From G965226155 sp965226155 (GTDB lineage Bacteria; Pseudomonadota; Gammaproteobacteria; Eutrophobiales; Eutrophobiaceae), in contig OZ245331.1 of assembly GCA_965226155.1 (NCBI GenBank), positions 682,001-746,000 on the forward strand: a stretch of DNA of 64,000 nucleotides, in the 5' to 3' direction. Every line of letters begins with the position of its first letter. Within the stretch, counting starts at the first letter, position 1. Below are positions 36,721 to 46,500 of the stretch, in pieces. A program made the translations under genes and the position numbers. The notes under the pieces were generated by a model. That model worked only from the letters and a program-made list of their open reading frames with translations, ran no database searches and was not told the DNA's origin.

Positions 36721-37341
36721 TTATTTTCCACGCCAGCGGTTTATCACCGAGCAAAATAATTCTGCTGTTCTTTCTGCGTCATAAAGTGCCGAATGAGCTT
36801 CATTATTATCCCAACTCAAACCTGCTGCCTGTACGGCTTGTGACAACACTGTCTGTCCGTATGCAAGCCCTGCCAATGTAACTGTGTCAAAGGTACTAAA
36901 AGGGTGAAAAGGATTTCTTTTGATATTTGCTCTGGTTACAGCTGCATTGAGGAAACCGATATCGAACGCGGCATTATGTCCTACCAGGATGGCACGCTTA
37001 CACTCGTGTATCTTTTTCTTGGCTCTTACCAGTTTAAAAACGTCTTGAAGGGCCTCTTTTTCTGTAACGGCGATCTCTTTTCTGAAAGGATGATCCGGAT
37101 CTATCCCGGTAAATTCGAGCGAAGATTTATCTAGATTTGCACCATCGAAGGGTTTGACATACCGGGTTATAGTTTCATTAACTACCCAATCACCTTCAGA
37201 ATTTACTTCCAGAAAAACCGCCGCAATCTCAAGTAATGCATCGGTCTGCGCGTTGAACCCCCCAGTTTCCACATCTATGACAACTGGTAAATAACCTCGG
37301 AACCGGGACGATACAAAGTCTATAGAAGGTTCGCCACTCAC
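36721..37341 (-). CDS. rnt: ribonuclease T
   Basis: RNase T trims 3' ends of tRNA and other stable RNAs. The 206-residue DEDDh exonuclease has VIDVETGGFNAQTDALLEI (D and E), GHNAAFDIGFLNAAV and the final HSALYDAERTAELF with the catalytic histidine and aspartate. It abuts pyrC, whose stop shares base 37341 with the rnt start, so they are probably co-transcribed; this pyrC-rnt order is common in Pseudomonas-like genomes. Confidence 0.96.
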   Translation of the reverse strand: MSGEPSIDFVSSRFRGYLPVVIDVETGGFNAQTDALLEIAAVFLEVNSEGDWVVNETITRYVKPFDGANLDKSSLEFTGIDPDHPFRKEIAVTEKEALQDVFKLVRAKKKIHECKRAILVGHNAAFDIGFLNAAVTRANIKRNPFHPFSTFDTVTLAGLAYGQTVLSQAVQAAGLSWDNNEAHSALYDAERTAELFCSVINRWRGK

Positions 37342-38375
37342 TATTTTTCCTGTTTCCAGTAACAGTTTTCACCTGCCCTCATCGGCACTATCTCGCTGTT
37401 AGCAAACTTTAAGGTAGTGGGTACCTGCCATGTGGTCTTGGTCAGAGTCATTGTCCCCGTATTCTCCGGAAGACCGTAAAAATCTGCACCAAACTTGCTT
37501 GAAAAATTCTCTAACATAGCTAATGCATTTTTGCTTTCAAACGCCTCAGCATACAACTCTATTGCGTTATAAGCTGAAAACACCCCCGCACAACCACAAC
37601 TGCTTTCCTTGTCATTTTTTGAATGTGGCGCACTATCAGTCCCTAGAAAAAATCGTGGGTTGCCGCTAACAGCCGCATTCAATACTGCCTCTCTGTGTCT
37701 TTCACGATTCAATACCGGCAAACAATAATAATGTGGACGAAGTCCATTTTCAAATATGGCGTTTCGATTATAAAGGAGATGTTGTGGTGTTATTGTCGCT
37801 GCAATGGTTTCAGGACCACCCTCTACAAACTGCACAGCTTGCTTAGTGCTTATGTGTTCTAGAACTATTTTTAATCCAGGGAACTTTCTAACTAGAGGTT
37901 CCAGAACAGAATTAACAAAAACCTTTTCTCGATCAAATTTGTCTACATCGTCCCCCGTTGCTTCACCGTGTATCAACAGTGGCACATTTGAATCGATCAT
38001 TTTTTCGATGATCGGAAATACTTTTTCAATCTGAGTAACGCCCTGGTCAGAATTTGTAGTTGCACCTGCTGGGTAATATTTCACTGCATAAACATGTTCG
38101 CTGTTTGCAACTGATTGGATCTCAGAAGAAGAAGTATTGTCGGTCAGATACAGTGTCATTAACGGATTAAAATCGCACCCTTTCGGTAATGCAGAGAGTA
38201 TCCTGTTACGGTACGCCAGTGCATCCTCAACCTTAATAATTGGCGGTTTCAGATTGGGCATGATGATAGCACGGGCAAATTGATCCGAACTGTTGCCTAT
38301 GATACTGGCCATTGCATCTCCATCTCTGAGATGCAGATGGAAATCATCGGGCCGACGTATTGTCAATTTTTCCAT
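37341..38375 (-). CDS. pyrC: dihydroorotase (class II)
   Basis: PyrC cyclises carbamoyl aspartate to dihydroorotate. The 344-residue length and the opening RRPDDFHLHLRDGDAM are those of the E. coli type. The bridging lysine is in AVKYYPAGATTNSDQGV, later metal histidines are in LIHGEAT and VLEHIST, and the catalytic aspartate is in FLGTDSAPHSK. It is the first gene of a pyrC-rnt pair; an IS30 copy lies about 118 bases upstream and may affect its promoter. Confidence 0.97.
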   Translation of the reverse strand: MEKLTIRRPDDFHLHLRDGDAMASIIGNSSDQFARAIIMPNLKPPIIKVEDALAYRNRILSALPKGCDFNPLMTLYLTDNTSSSEIQSVANSEHVYAVKYYPAGATTNSDQGVTQIEKVFPIIEKMIDSNVPLLIHGEATGDDVDKFDREKVFVNSVLEPLVRKFPGLKIVLEHISTKQAVQFVEGGPETIAATITPQHLLYNRNAIFENGLRPHYYCLPVLNRERHREAVLNAAVSGNPRFFLGTDSAPHSKNDKESSCGCAGVFSAYNAIELYAEAFESKNALAMLENFSSKFGADFYGLPENTGTMTLTKTTWQVPTTLKFANSEIVPMRAGENCYWKQEK

Positions 38376-38492
38376 ATATAGAAATGTTCGTAGTTAATTA
38401 TTAAACTTCATTTAAAAGTACCATAAGCGCCTTTATTTGTCTGATAAGCTGATGGTACTTGTATAAACGAGTATTCGTTTTATTGCGCGGAT

Positions 38493-39456
38493 TCAACTTT
38501 GAAGTGCAACGTTGATGTTAAAAAAGACTTCATGTAGTGTTTTTGAATTAAGTGTTTTTCTGGGACGGTGATTGAGTTTTTTCATGACCAAGTTTAACTG
38601 CTTTTGTGTAATCGTGCTGAAGTCCATTTTCTTTGGGAAGTACTGTCGAATGAGACCATTGATATTTTCATTTAAACCCCGTTCCCAGGAGGCATAAGGA
38701 TGTGCAAAATAGAACCCCGCGTTCAATTGTTGAGCAATAACCTCATGCTCAGCAAATTCTTTTCCATTATCCGAGGTGATCGTGTGAACCGACGCCTTCA
38801 TATTAGACAACAATCGCACGATAGCTTGCCTGACGGCAGAGGCAGTTCGTCGTTTCACATGTGCAAATCAAGGTGTACATCGACTTGCGCTCGCTCAAGG
38901 TGACCAGCGCCTGTCGATGGCCTTTGCCGATGACGGTGTCCACTTCCCAGTCACCGATGTGTGTCTTCCTGTTCACAATGGCGGGACGCTTATCAATGCT
39001 GCCCTGATTCACCAGAACCCCACGACGTTGATAACTACCATAACGCTTCTTTCGTTTCTTCTGGCAACGCAAGTACCGGTACAGCTCACCGCCGTCTGCC
39101 TTGTCCTGGTATATGTAGTGATATATCCATTCATGACTCAGAGCGATACCTTCTCGTTTATGCAACCAGTCACTGATTTGCTCAGGACTCCATTCGTCCC
39201 GCAGCCAGACCTCTACTCGCTCCCACAAGGTCGTGGGGAGTCGCTGTTGTTGGCTGGCTTCTCGACGCGCTTGCCGGAGCAACTGAGCTTGGCGGGGTCG
39301 ATAGCCTCTCAAGCCACGGTTGCGTCTGAGTCCACGGCTAATAGTAGATTTATGCACGCCTATCAAGGCGGCTATCTCCGTTTGTGTATGTCCTGCTTTC
39401 ATCAGGGCGTAAATCTGGTAACGTTGATGCTCGGTAAGCTGTGTGTAGTGTCTCAT
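38493..39456 (-). pseudogene. frameshifted IS30 transposase
   Basis: The N-terminal part (39456 to about 38870) has the HTH (GHTQTEIAALIGVHKSTISR) and the first catalytic aspartate in GDWEVDTVIGKG. One extra A in GCAAATC near 38865 (other copies read GCAATC) breaks the frame; the remaining part (38858-38493) carries the second aspartate (TSDNGKEFAEH) and the glutamate (NENINGLIRQYFPK) in another frame. Probably inactive, but it could be mobilised in trans by copy 3. Confidence 0.92.
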
Positions 39457-39548
39457 CTGTGCCTCTCTTTCTTGCTGGAACGAAAGGTAAGGATGCTACC
39501 GCAGCTTGCCGTTCGTGCCACCTAATTGAGTTGCACTTACAAATTGTA
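38493..39548 (-). mobile_element. IS30-family insertion sequence, copy 1 (defective)
   Basis: About 1056 bases, transposase on the minus strand. Terminal inverted repeats begin TCAACTTTGAAGTGCAAC and TCAATTTGTAAGTGCAAC (14 of the inner 17 match). It is nearly identical to the copies at 50.4 and 59.2 kb; copies 1 and 3 are closest. Relative to copy 3 it has an extra A near 38865, which frameshifts the transposase, and an extra T near 39547 at the outer end. It sits between pyrC and tas, in the near-palindrome CGCGGATTCGCG. Confidence 0.92.
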
Positions 39549-39588
39549 ATTCGCGTTATAAATAAACCGTAAATTAGCATGATATTAT

Positions 39589-40629
39589 ATGAAATACAGG
39601 CAATTGGGTAAAACCGGGATTGAAGTCAGTAACCTTTGTCTAGGTACCATGACATGGGGTAGTCAAAATACTGAACAAGACGCCCACTCACAATTGAATT
39701 ATGCAGTTGGCGCTGGTATCAACTTTATTGATTGCGCCGAGATGTACCCTGTTCCGCCCTCAAAAGAAACCTATGGTAAAACTGAAGAATTACTTGGGAC
39801 ATGGCTTAACAAACGGGCTGATCGTAACAAATTAATCATTGCGACCAAGATCGCACCACCAACCAGGAATGTTTCATATATACGCCCAGGTACAAACAAA
39901 CTAGATAGTAAAAATATCACGCTTGCAATCGATGCGAGTCTTAAACGATTGCAGACAGATTATATCGATTTATATCAAGTTCACTGGCCAGAACGATTTA
40001 CCAATTTCTTCGGGCAACTCAACTACCTTCATGCTCCCGAAAAAGATGGGACACCGATCGCTGAAACACTAGATGCTCTGAATGAAAACGTTAAAGTAGG
40101 GAAAATCAGATCTATTGGTATTAGCAATGAAACTGCCTGGGGTATGACAAGCTACCTGCATGAATCGAATCAACGGTCTCTGCCGCGGATAGCCTCCATC
40201 CAGAACCCGTACAATTTGCTTAACCGGATTTTTGAAATTAACTTGTCAGAATTCGCACTGAGAGAAAACATTGGCTTGCTAGCATATTCCCCAATGGCCT
40301 TCGGCGTGTTATCAGGTAAATATCTCAACGGGGCAAAACCTGAAGGATCTCGCTTAACCAGATTCGATAGCTACAAACGTTACACTGGTGAGATTGGTGT
40401 AAAAATGACGGAGAAATATGTCCATTTGGCTAAGGAATATAATCTACTACCCTCGCAAATGGCCCTTGCTTTTGTAAACACGCGACCATTTCTAACCAGT
40501 ACAATTATTGGTGCGACATCGGAGGAACAACTCGAGAGCAATATTGCCAGTATTGACGTAGAATTACCGGATGAATTGATCGATAAGATTAATTCACTAC
40601 ATTTTTCACAACCGAATCCCTGTCCATGA
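39589..40629 (+). CDS. tas: NADP(H)-dependent aldo/keto reductase Tas
   Basis: The 346-residue protein is very close in layout to E. coli Tas: opening MKYRQLGKTGIEVSNLCLGTM, FIDCAEMYPVPPSKETYGKTE, the catalytic lysine in IIATKIAPP and the histidine in DLYQVHWPERFTNFFGQL, and GYSNET-like SIGISNETAWG. It is cytoplasmic; the physiological substrate of Tas is unknown. It starts 41 bases beyond IS30 copy 1, so its native promoter may have been separated from it. No clear ribosome site is seen. Confidence 0.93.
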   Translation: MKYRQLGKTGIEVSNLCLGTMTWGSQNTEQDAHSQLNYAVGAGINFIDCAEMYPVPPSKETYGKTEELLGTWLNKRADRNKLIIATKIAPPTRNVSYIRPGTNKLDSKNITLAIDASLKRLQTDYIDLYQVHWPERFTNFFGQLNYLHAPEKDGTPIAETLDALNENVKVGKIRSIGISNETAWGMTSYLHESNQRSLPRIASIQNPYNLLNRIFEINLSEFALRENIGLLAYSPMAFGVLSGKYLNGAKPEGSRLTRFDSYKRYTGEIGVKMTEKYVHLAKEYNLLPSQMALAFVNTRPFLTSTIIGATSEEQLESNIASIDVELPDELIDKINSLHFSQPNPCP

Positions 40630-40661
40630 CAGGTTCAAGTGTCACAGAAGGCGGAAATTGA

Positions 40662-42050
40662 ATGGAATTGAATTCACTTACTGCAATCTCACCTGTTGAT
40701 GGTCGTTATGGCGGCCAGACGGAATCACTACGTGAAATTTTCAGTGAATATGGAACGATTAAATACCGAGTTACCATCGAGACCCGCTGGCTGCAGCTAC
40801 TGGCATCCTTACCTGCAATAAAAGAAGTCGCGAATTTAAGTAAAAAGGCCAACGCGCAGCTGGAAGAAATAATCACTAATTTTTCCATAGACGACGCAAA
40901 GCGTGTCAAAGAAATAGAAACGACAACTAACCATGATGTAAAAGCCGTAGAGTATTTCCTGAAAGAGCAGTTCCATGAAAATAAGGAATTGGAAGCCTTG
41001 TCGGAATTTATCCACTTCGCTTGTACCTCAGAAGATATAAATAATCTGTGTCATGGTTTGATGATACGAGATGCAAAAATTAAGCACATCATCCCGTCAG
41101 TGCAAAAAATCATCCTATCCTTGACTGATTTCGCAGAACAATATGCGGGACTAGCCATGCTAGCTCGCACACACGGGCAATCTGCATCACCGACCACAAT
41201 CGGAAAGGAGATCGCCATATGTATACATAGGCTGCATCGACAACAGCAGGAATTCAAAGCAATTAAAATATTTGGGAAATTCAACGGCGCAGTTGGTAAC
41301 TTTAATGCCCATCTTGCCGCCTATCCTGAGCTAGACTGGATGAAAATTTCTCAATCCTTCGTGGAGTCACAGAAGTTGACTTGGAATCCACATACTACAC
41401 AAATTGAACCACATGATTATATGGCTGAAAATTTTCATGCGCTCATCCGCTGTAACACTATATTGATTGATCTTTGTCGCGATGTCTGGGGTTATATTTC
41501 TTTAGGCTATTTCAAACAGAAAACATCTAAAGATGAAATTGGTTCATCTACCATGCCACACAAGATTAACCCGATTGATTTTGAAAACGCAGAAGGCAAC
41601 TTAGGTGTTGCTAACGCTTTGTTATCTCATCTCGCAGAAAAATTGCCCGTATCACGCTGGCAGCGTGACCTGACGGATTCTACCTCTATACGAAATATCG
41701 GTCTTGCGATCTCGCATTCAATGATTGCATATCAGAGTTGTTTAAAAGGTATCGGCAAGCTTGAAGTAAATGCAGATGCAATTAATGCTGACCTTGACAT
41801 ATCATGGGAAATACTTGCCGAAGCAATACAGACTGTGATGAGGCGATATGCCATCAGTGAACCTTACGAAAAACTGAAATCACTGACTCGAGGCCAGTCC
41901 GTAACCCAGGTTGAATTAGAACAATTCATTAATAATCTAGATATACCTGCTGAAGAAAAGAACCGTTTGCTAGACCTGTCACCGCAAAAATATACCGGCA
42001 ATGCAGAACAACAAACCAGGTCAATAATTTCGCTTATCCGTTCCAGCTAA
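40662..42050 (+). CDS. purB: adenylosuccinate lyase
   Basis: PurB acts twice in purine synthesis, on SAICAR and on adenylosuccinate. The 462-residue protein of the E. coli-like type has FVHFACTSEDINN, the catalytic histidine region LARTHGQSASPTT, and the fumarase-superfamily signature GSSTMPHKINPIDFEN. A GGCGGAA ribosome site precedes the ATG. It is followed by small accessory genes and then purL, so two purine genes lie within 7 kb. Confidence 0.97.
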   Translation: MELNSLTAISPVDGRYGGQTESLREIFSEYGTIKYRVTIETRWLQLLASLPAIKEVANLSKKANAQLEEIITNFSIDDAKRVKEIETTTNHDVKAVEYFLKEQFHENKELEALSEFIHFACTSEDINNLCHGLMIRDAKIKHIIPSVQKIILSLTDFAEQYAGLAMLARTHGQSASPTTIGKEIAICIHRLHRQQQEFKAIKIFGKFNGAVGNFNAHLAAYPELDWMKISQSFVESQKLTWNPHTTQIEPHDYMAENFHALIRCNTILIDLCRDVWGYISLGYFKQKTSKDEIGSSTMPHKINPIDFENAEGNLGVANALLSHLAEKLPVSRWQRDLTDSTSIRNIGLAISHSMIAYQSCLKGIGKLEVNADAINADLDISWEILAEAIQTVMRRYAISEPYEKLKSLTRGQSVTQVELEQFINNLDIPAEEKNRLLDLSPQKYTGNAEQQTRSIISLIRSS

Positions 42051-42087
42051 GTTTTCCGAGTTCCCAAATTTTATTTACCTAATACTT

Positions 42088-42600
42088 ATGGATACCAATC
42101 AAGATTCCCTACTTGGCGAAACAGATAATAAGGTAGCCATTGATAGCCGCCAGGACCACAGCTTGGTCGCCTTGATGATGGCAAAGCAGGCCAGTCGTAC
42201 ACTTGAAATTATCAGCCGGGAACTTGATCCAGTTGTGTATAATAATCAGGAATTCGTTGAGGCAGTAAAATACCTGGTACTAAAGAATCGTAAATCAAAA
42301 GTTCGAATTCTAGTGTATGAACCAATGAAAATCGTAAAGAGAGGACATCGTCTAGTCGATTTGGCTATGGATCTGAGCAGTTTCATTGAATTCCGAGTTC
42401 CCAATTTCGAATATGCGGATTTTAATGAATCCATTTTTATTGCCGATACCGTTGGCTATATTCACAGGATCAGTTCCGAACGTTTTGATGGTACTTTAAA
42501 TTTCAATGGCAAGCGCAAATCTAGAACGCTCACACATCAGTTTGATGAAATATGGGAAAAAGCAAAGCCCGACCCTAACCTGAAAAGAGCGCTTTTATGA
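42088..42600 (+). CDS. DUF7931-like protein of unknown function
   Basis: The 170-residue soluble protein matches a family I recall as DUF7931: LEIISRELDPVVYNNQEFVEAVKYLVLKNRKSKVRILVYEPMKIVKRGHRLVDLA, followed by SSFIEFRVPNFEYADFNESIFIADTVGYIHR. The pattern resembles a half phospholipase-D-like fold and is sometimes fused to a GNAT domain in relatives; that domain is absent here. Its stop overlaps the start of the broken secretin-like gene. Function not established. Confidence 0.65.
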   Translation: MDTNQDSLLGETDNKVAIDSRQDHSLVALMMAKQASRTLEIISRELDPVVYNNQEFVEAVKYLVLKNRKSKVRILVYEPMKIVKRGHRLVDLAMDLSSFIEFRVPNFEYADFNESIFIADTVGYIHRISSERFDGTLNFNGKRKSRTLTHQFDEIWEKAKPDPNLKRALL

Positions 42601-43438
42601 ACAGAGCCCTGATACAAATAGTTGTACTGTTCCCCTTATGCATTAACTCTGCGCAGTCACAGCAGATGCAACTCGAGATCATTCCTCTAAATCATCGTAC
42701 TGTAGACGAAGTGATTTCTGTGATAAGGCCTCTGCTACCGCCCGGTGGTTCAATAAATGGAATGAACTATCAACTGATAGTCAAGACAACCCCCAGTAAT
42801 CTCAGTGAGATAAAACACAGCGCCAATTGAGAATCAGCGTCAAACAGGATGGTCAAGATACAGTAGATCGACAGGATCTGTCATTGTCAGGTGTAATCTC
42901 GTCAGGTGATGTCACTGTCACTAGTGGAAACAGGCGATCTCCTAGGGGAGGCATTACCGTAACCGGTGATGATGAAGGGAATTCTGTCAGCATTCGGGCA
43001 CTGGATTTAAACAATGATGAGATAGATAATAATTTGTTTACCGTAACGACACTGGACGGGCAACCCGCATATATACAGACTGGGCAATCTGTCCCGATAC
43101 CCAGTCAGAATACCATTGTGACTCACAATGGGGTCATTGTTCAGGATACCTTGGAATACAGAGATGTCACTTCGGGATTCTATGTGTTACCGAGGTTAAC
43201 CGGCGACAGTGTTACCCTTTTGATTGCGCCCCAGTTATCAAAAGTTAACCAAGGGAATAATCTGTCATTTGATATTCAACAGGTTGAAACGACTGTCAAC
43301 GGGAAGCTGGGCCAGTGGATGGAGATAGGTGGTATTGACCAATCCAGCCAGGATAACCGTTCTATCATTCTCGGAAGCAGCAAGCGAACCAGGCAAGAAA
43401 GACATACTGTCTTAATAAAAGTTGATGAGATAAAGTAA
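42597..43438 (+). pseudogene. secretin-like protein, frame broken near 42825
   Basis: The 5' part (42597-42830) encodes a signal peptide and MQLEIIPLNHRTVDEVISVIRPLLPPGGSINGM, a secretin N-terminal domain, stopping at TGA after SEIKHSAN. The 3' part (42827-43438) resumes in another frame at LRISVKQDGQ and continues through a truncated secretin-type beta region (TGQSVPIPSQ, DVTSGFYVLPRLTGDSVTLLI). Related proteins have about eleven residues between the two; here only three remain, so a small deletion that shifted the frame is the simplest reading. The TTGA overlap could in principle allow coupled translation of two pieces. Confidence 0.7.
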
Positions 43439-43574
43439 CACTAGTTCCTGCTAACAGGATCTGAATTTCTTTTGTTTTAAATATTCTACTCATTTCACGC
43501 AACAGGTACGAAATAAGGTAAACTACCTTTGCTTTCAATTCAGGAATTAATCTGTCAATTGGGATATCTATAAA

Positions 43575-46500
43575 ATGCTCATCATCCGCGGTGAACCCGC
43601 CCTATCGACGTTTCGAATTGAAAAAAAGCTGACTTCAATAAAGCAGATTTATCCCCAAGCCACATCCGTCGACACCTACTATCTGTACCTTCTGAAACTG
43701 AGTACGGATCTGAACTCGGAAGAATTATCACGTCTACAATCCCTACTACACGCTAAAGACGTAGACATTAAGTCAAAAGATTTAACTGGCAGCTTACTGG
43801 TCGTCCCACGACCAGGGACTATTTCACCCTGGGCAAGTAAAGCAACCGACATTATTCATCATTGCGCGATTCAAAAAATAAGCCGAATTGAAAGAAGCAT
43901 ATTTTGGAAAATTGGCTATGAAGAGGGATTCCAGCCATCTGAACTAATCCAAAAAGAGATCGAGTCCGTCATCCATGACCGGATGACTGAGTGCGTCTTA
44001 CATAAGATCACGGAAGCTGAAAAATTATTCCAACAATATGAACCAAGGCAACTCACAAATATTGATCTATTAACTCAAGGCAAGGATGAACTATTGAAGG
44101 CCAATGCAGAGATGGGGCTGGCTTTATCTGCAATTGAAATCGACTATCTGTACGACGTATTCCTAAAAATAGAACGAAATCCGACCGACGTTGAGCTGAT
44201 GATGTTTGCACAGGCCAATTCTGAACATTGCAGACACAAGATTTTCAAAAGTAATTGGACCATTGATGATACTGATATGCCATCTTCACTATTTGAGATG
44301 ATCCAATCTACATACCAACATCATCCAGGACGTGTCCTGTCAGCCTATAAGGATAATGCTGCGGTCATGCAAGGCTATACGGCATCTCGATTTTATCCAA
44401 CACCGAGTAATAGACAATACACCGAAAATGCTGAAGATGTGCATATCGTCATGAAAGTTGAAACACATAATCACCCTACTGCAATCTCACCCTATCCCGG
44501 CGCTGCAACTGGAGCAGGCGGTGAAATTCGAGACGAAGCTGCAACAGGAACCGGTGCCAAACCTAAGGCTGGACTAACGGGCTTTGTCGTTTCCAACCTG
44601 CAAATTCCAACGGATACCAAGCCATGGGAAATTGACCATGGTAAACCAGACCGAATCGTTTCCGCACTCGATATCATGCTTGAAGGTCCAATAGGTGCGG
44701 CGTCTTTTAATAACGAGTTTGGCCGACCGGCACTAGCTGGTTACTTTCGTAGCTACGAACAGACAGACCCTGAATCAAATACGATATACGGTTATCACAA
44801 ACCCATCATGCTGGCTGGAGGTTACGGAATTATCCGCGACCCTCACATAAACAAAAAGCAAATTCCACCAAAAGCAAAACTGATAGTCTTGGGTGGGCCA
44901 GCAATGCTAATTGGATTAGGTGGAGGAGCAACCTCATCCATGGCATCGGGCAAAAGTGACGCTGCACTTGACTATGCGTCTGTGCAACGAGACAACCCTG
45001 AAATGCAACGACGTTGCCAGGAAGTAATCGACTGTTGCTGGGCATTAGGCGAAAACAATCCGATTATTTCAATCCATGATGTTGGCGCAGGCGGACTTTC
45101 CAACGCACTACCTGAACTGGTTAACTATAGTAACAAAGGGGCCTTATTCAAGCTCCGTGAAATTCCATGTGACGACCCAGGTATGTCTCCAATGGAAATC
45201 TGGTGTAACGAATCCCAAGAACGATATGTCCTCGCCATTAATTCGGATGACATGGATACTTTTACCACCCTGTGCCAGCGCGAAACAGCACCCTTTGCAG
45301 TAATTGGCGAGGCGACCGATTCAGGCCAATTGCAACTCTCCGACAACTTATTCAATAACCAACCTATTGATCTGCCTCTGAGTGTCCTGTTCGACAGTCC
45401 TTCTCGTATGCAACGCAAAGACAATCACATTCATCAACAAAGGCAACCGATCACATATAAAGGAATAGAATTTGATGATGCAGTCAATCGGGTACTGCAA
45501 CTACCCACTATCGCTGATAAACGATTCCTGATTACAATTGGTGATAGGTCTGTGTCCGGCCTGGTAGTCAGAGATCAGATGGTCGGTCCTTGGCAAACAC
45601 CGGTTGCAGACTGCGCAATTACAGCAAGTTCATATAACGCTTACGTTGGAGAAGCCATGGCAATCGGAGAACGAAGTCCTGTAGCCATCATTAACCCCCC
45701 TGCTTCCGGCCGCTTGGCATTAGCTGAAGCTATTACCAATATTGCTGCATCTCGCATACTAAGACTTTCGGATATCGCATTGTCAGCCAATTGGATGGCT
45801 GCTTGTGGTCATCCAGGAGAAGATGCCAACCTATACGATACGGTTGAAGCTGTATCAAATCTGGCTACGTCACTTGAAATCTGTATACCGGTAGGAAAGG
45901 ATTCTTTATCAATGCACACGGTCTGGGAAGATGGTAAAGAGCATAAACAGGTTATTTCACCATTATCTGTAAATATAAGTGCTTTCGCACCGGTTGCTGA
46001 TATCCGCAAGACACTTACGCCGCAACTGATTCACGACAAAGAAACGTCGTTACTTCTAATTGACCTTGGAAATAACCAAAATCGAATGGGTGGATCAGCG
46101 TTGGCCCAGGTATTTAATCAAATCGGTGATGTCACCCCAGACATTGACCGACCAGAATTACTAACAGCATTCTTCCAAGCCATCCAATTGTTAAACGAAA
46201 TGGATTTGATCATGTCTTATCATGATCGTTCGGATGGCGGGCTATTTGTCACACTAACCGAAATGGCCTTCGCCGGTCATTGCGGCATCGATATTCTACT
46301 CGAGTGTAATAACAACGAAATATTTGCAAATTTATTCAATGAAGAGGTTGGTGCTGTTATCCAGATCGATACAGAACAGATGGAACAGGTATGCAAGACG
46401 TTCCTCGATTCAGGTTTAGCTGAAGAAAACATTAGCGTTATTGGCAACATTAATAACACTCGTAGCCTAACCATCTCCAATAATGGAACTACAGTTTTTA

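Noticed and set aside
42597..42830. A stand-alone small secreted protein.
   Set aside because: The sequence matches the beginning of a secretin-like protein and the remainder follows directly in another frame, so a broken single gene is simpler.
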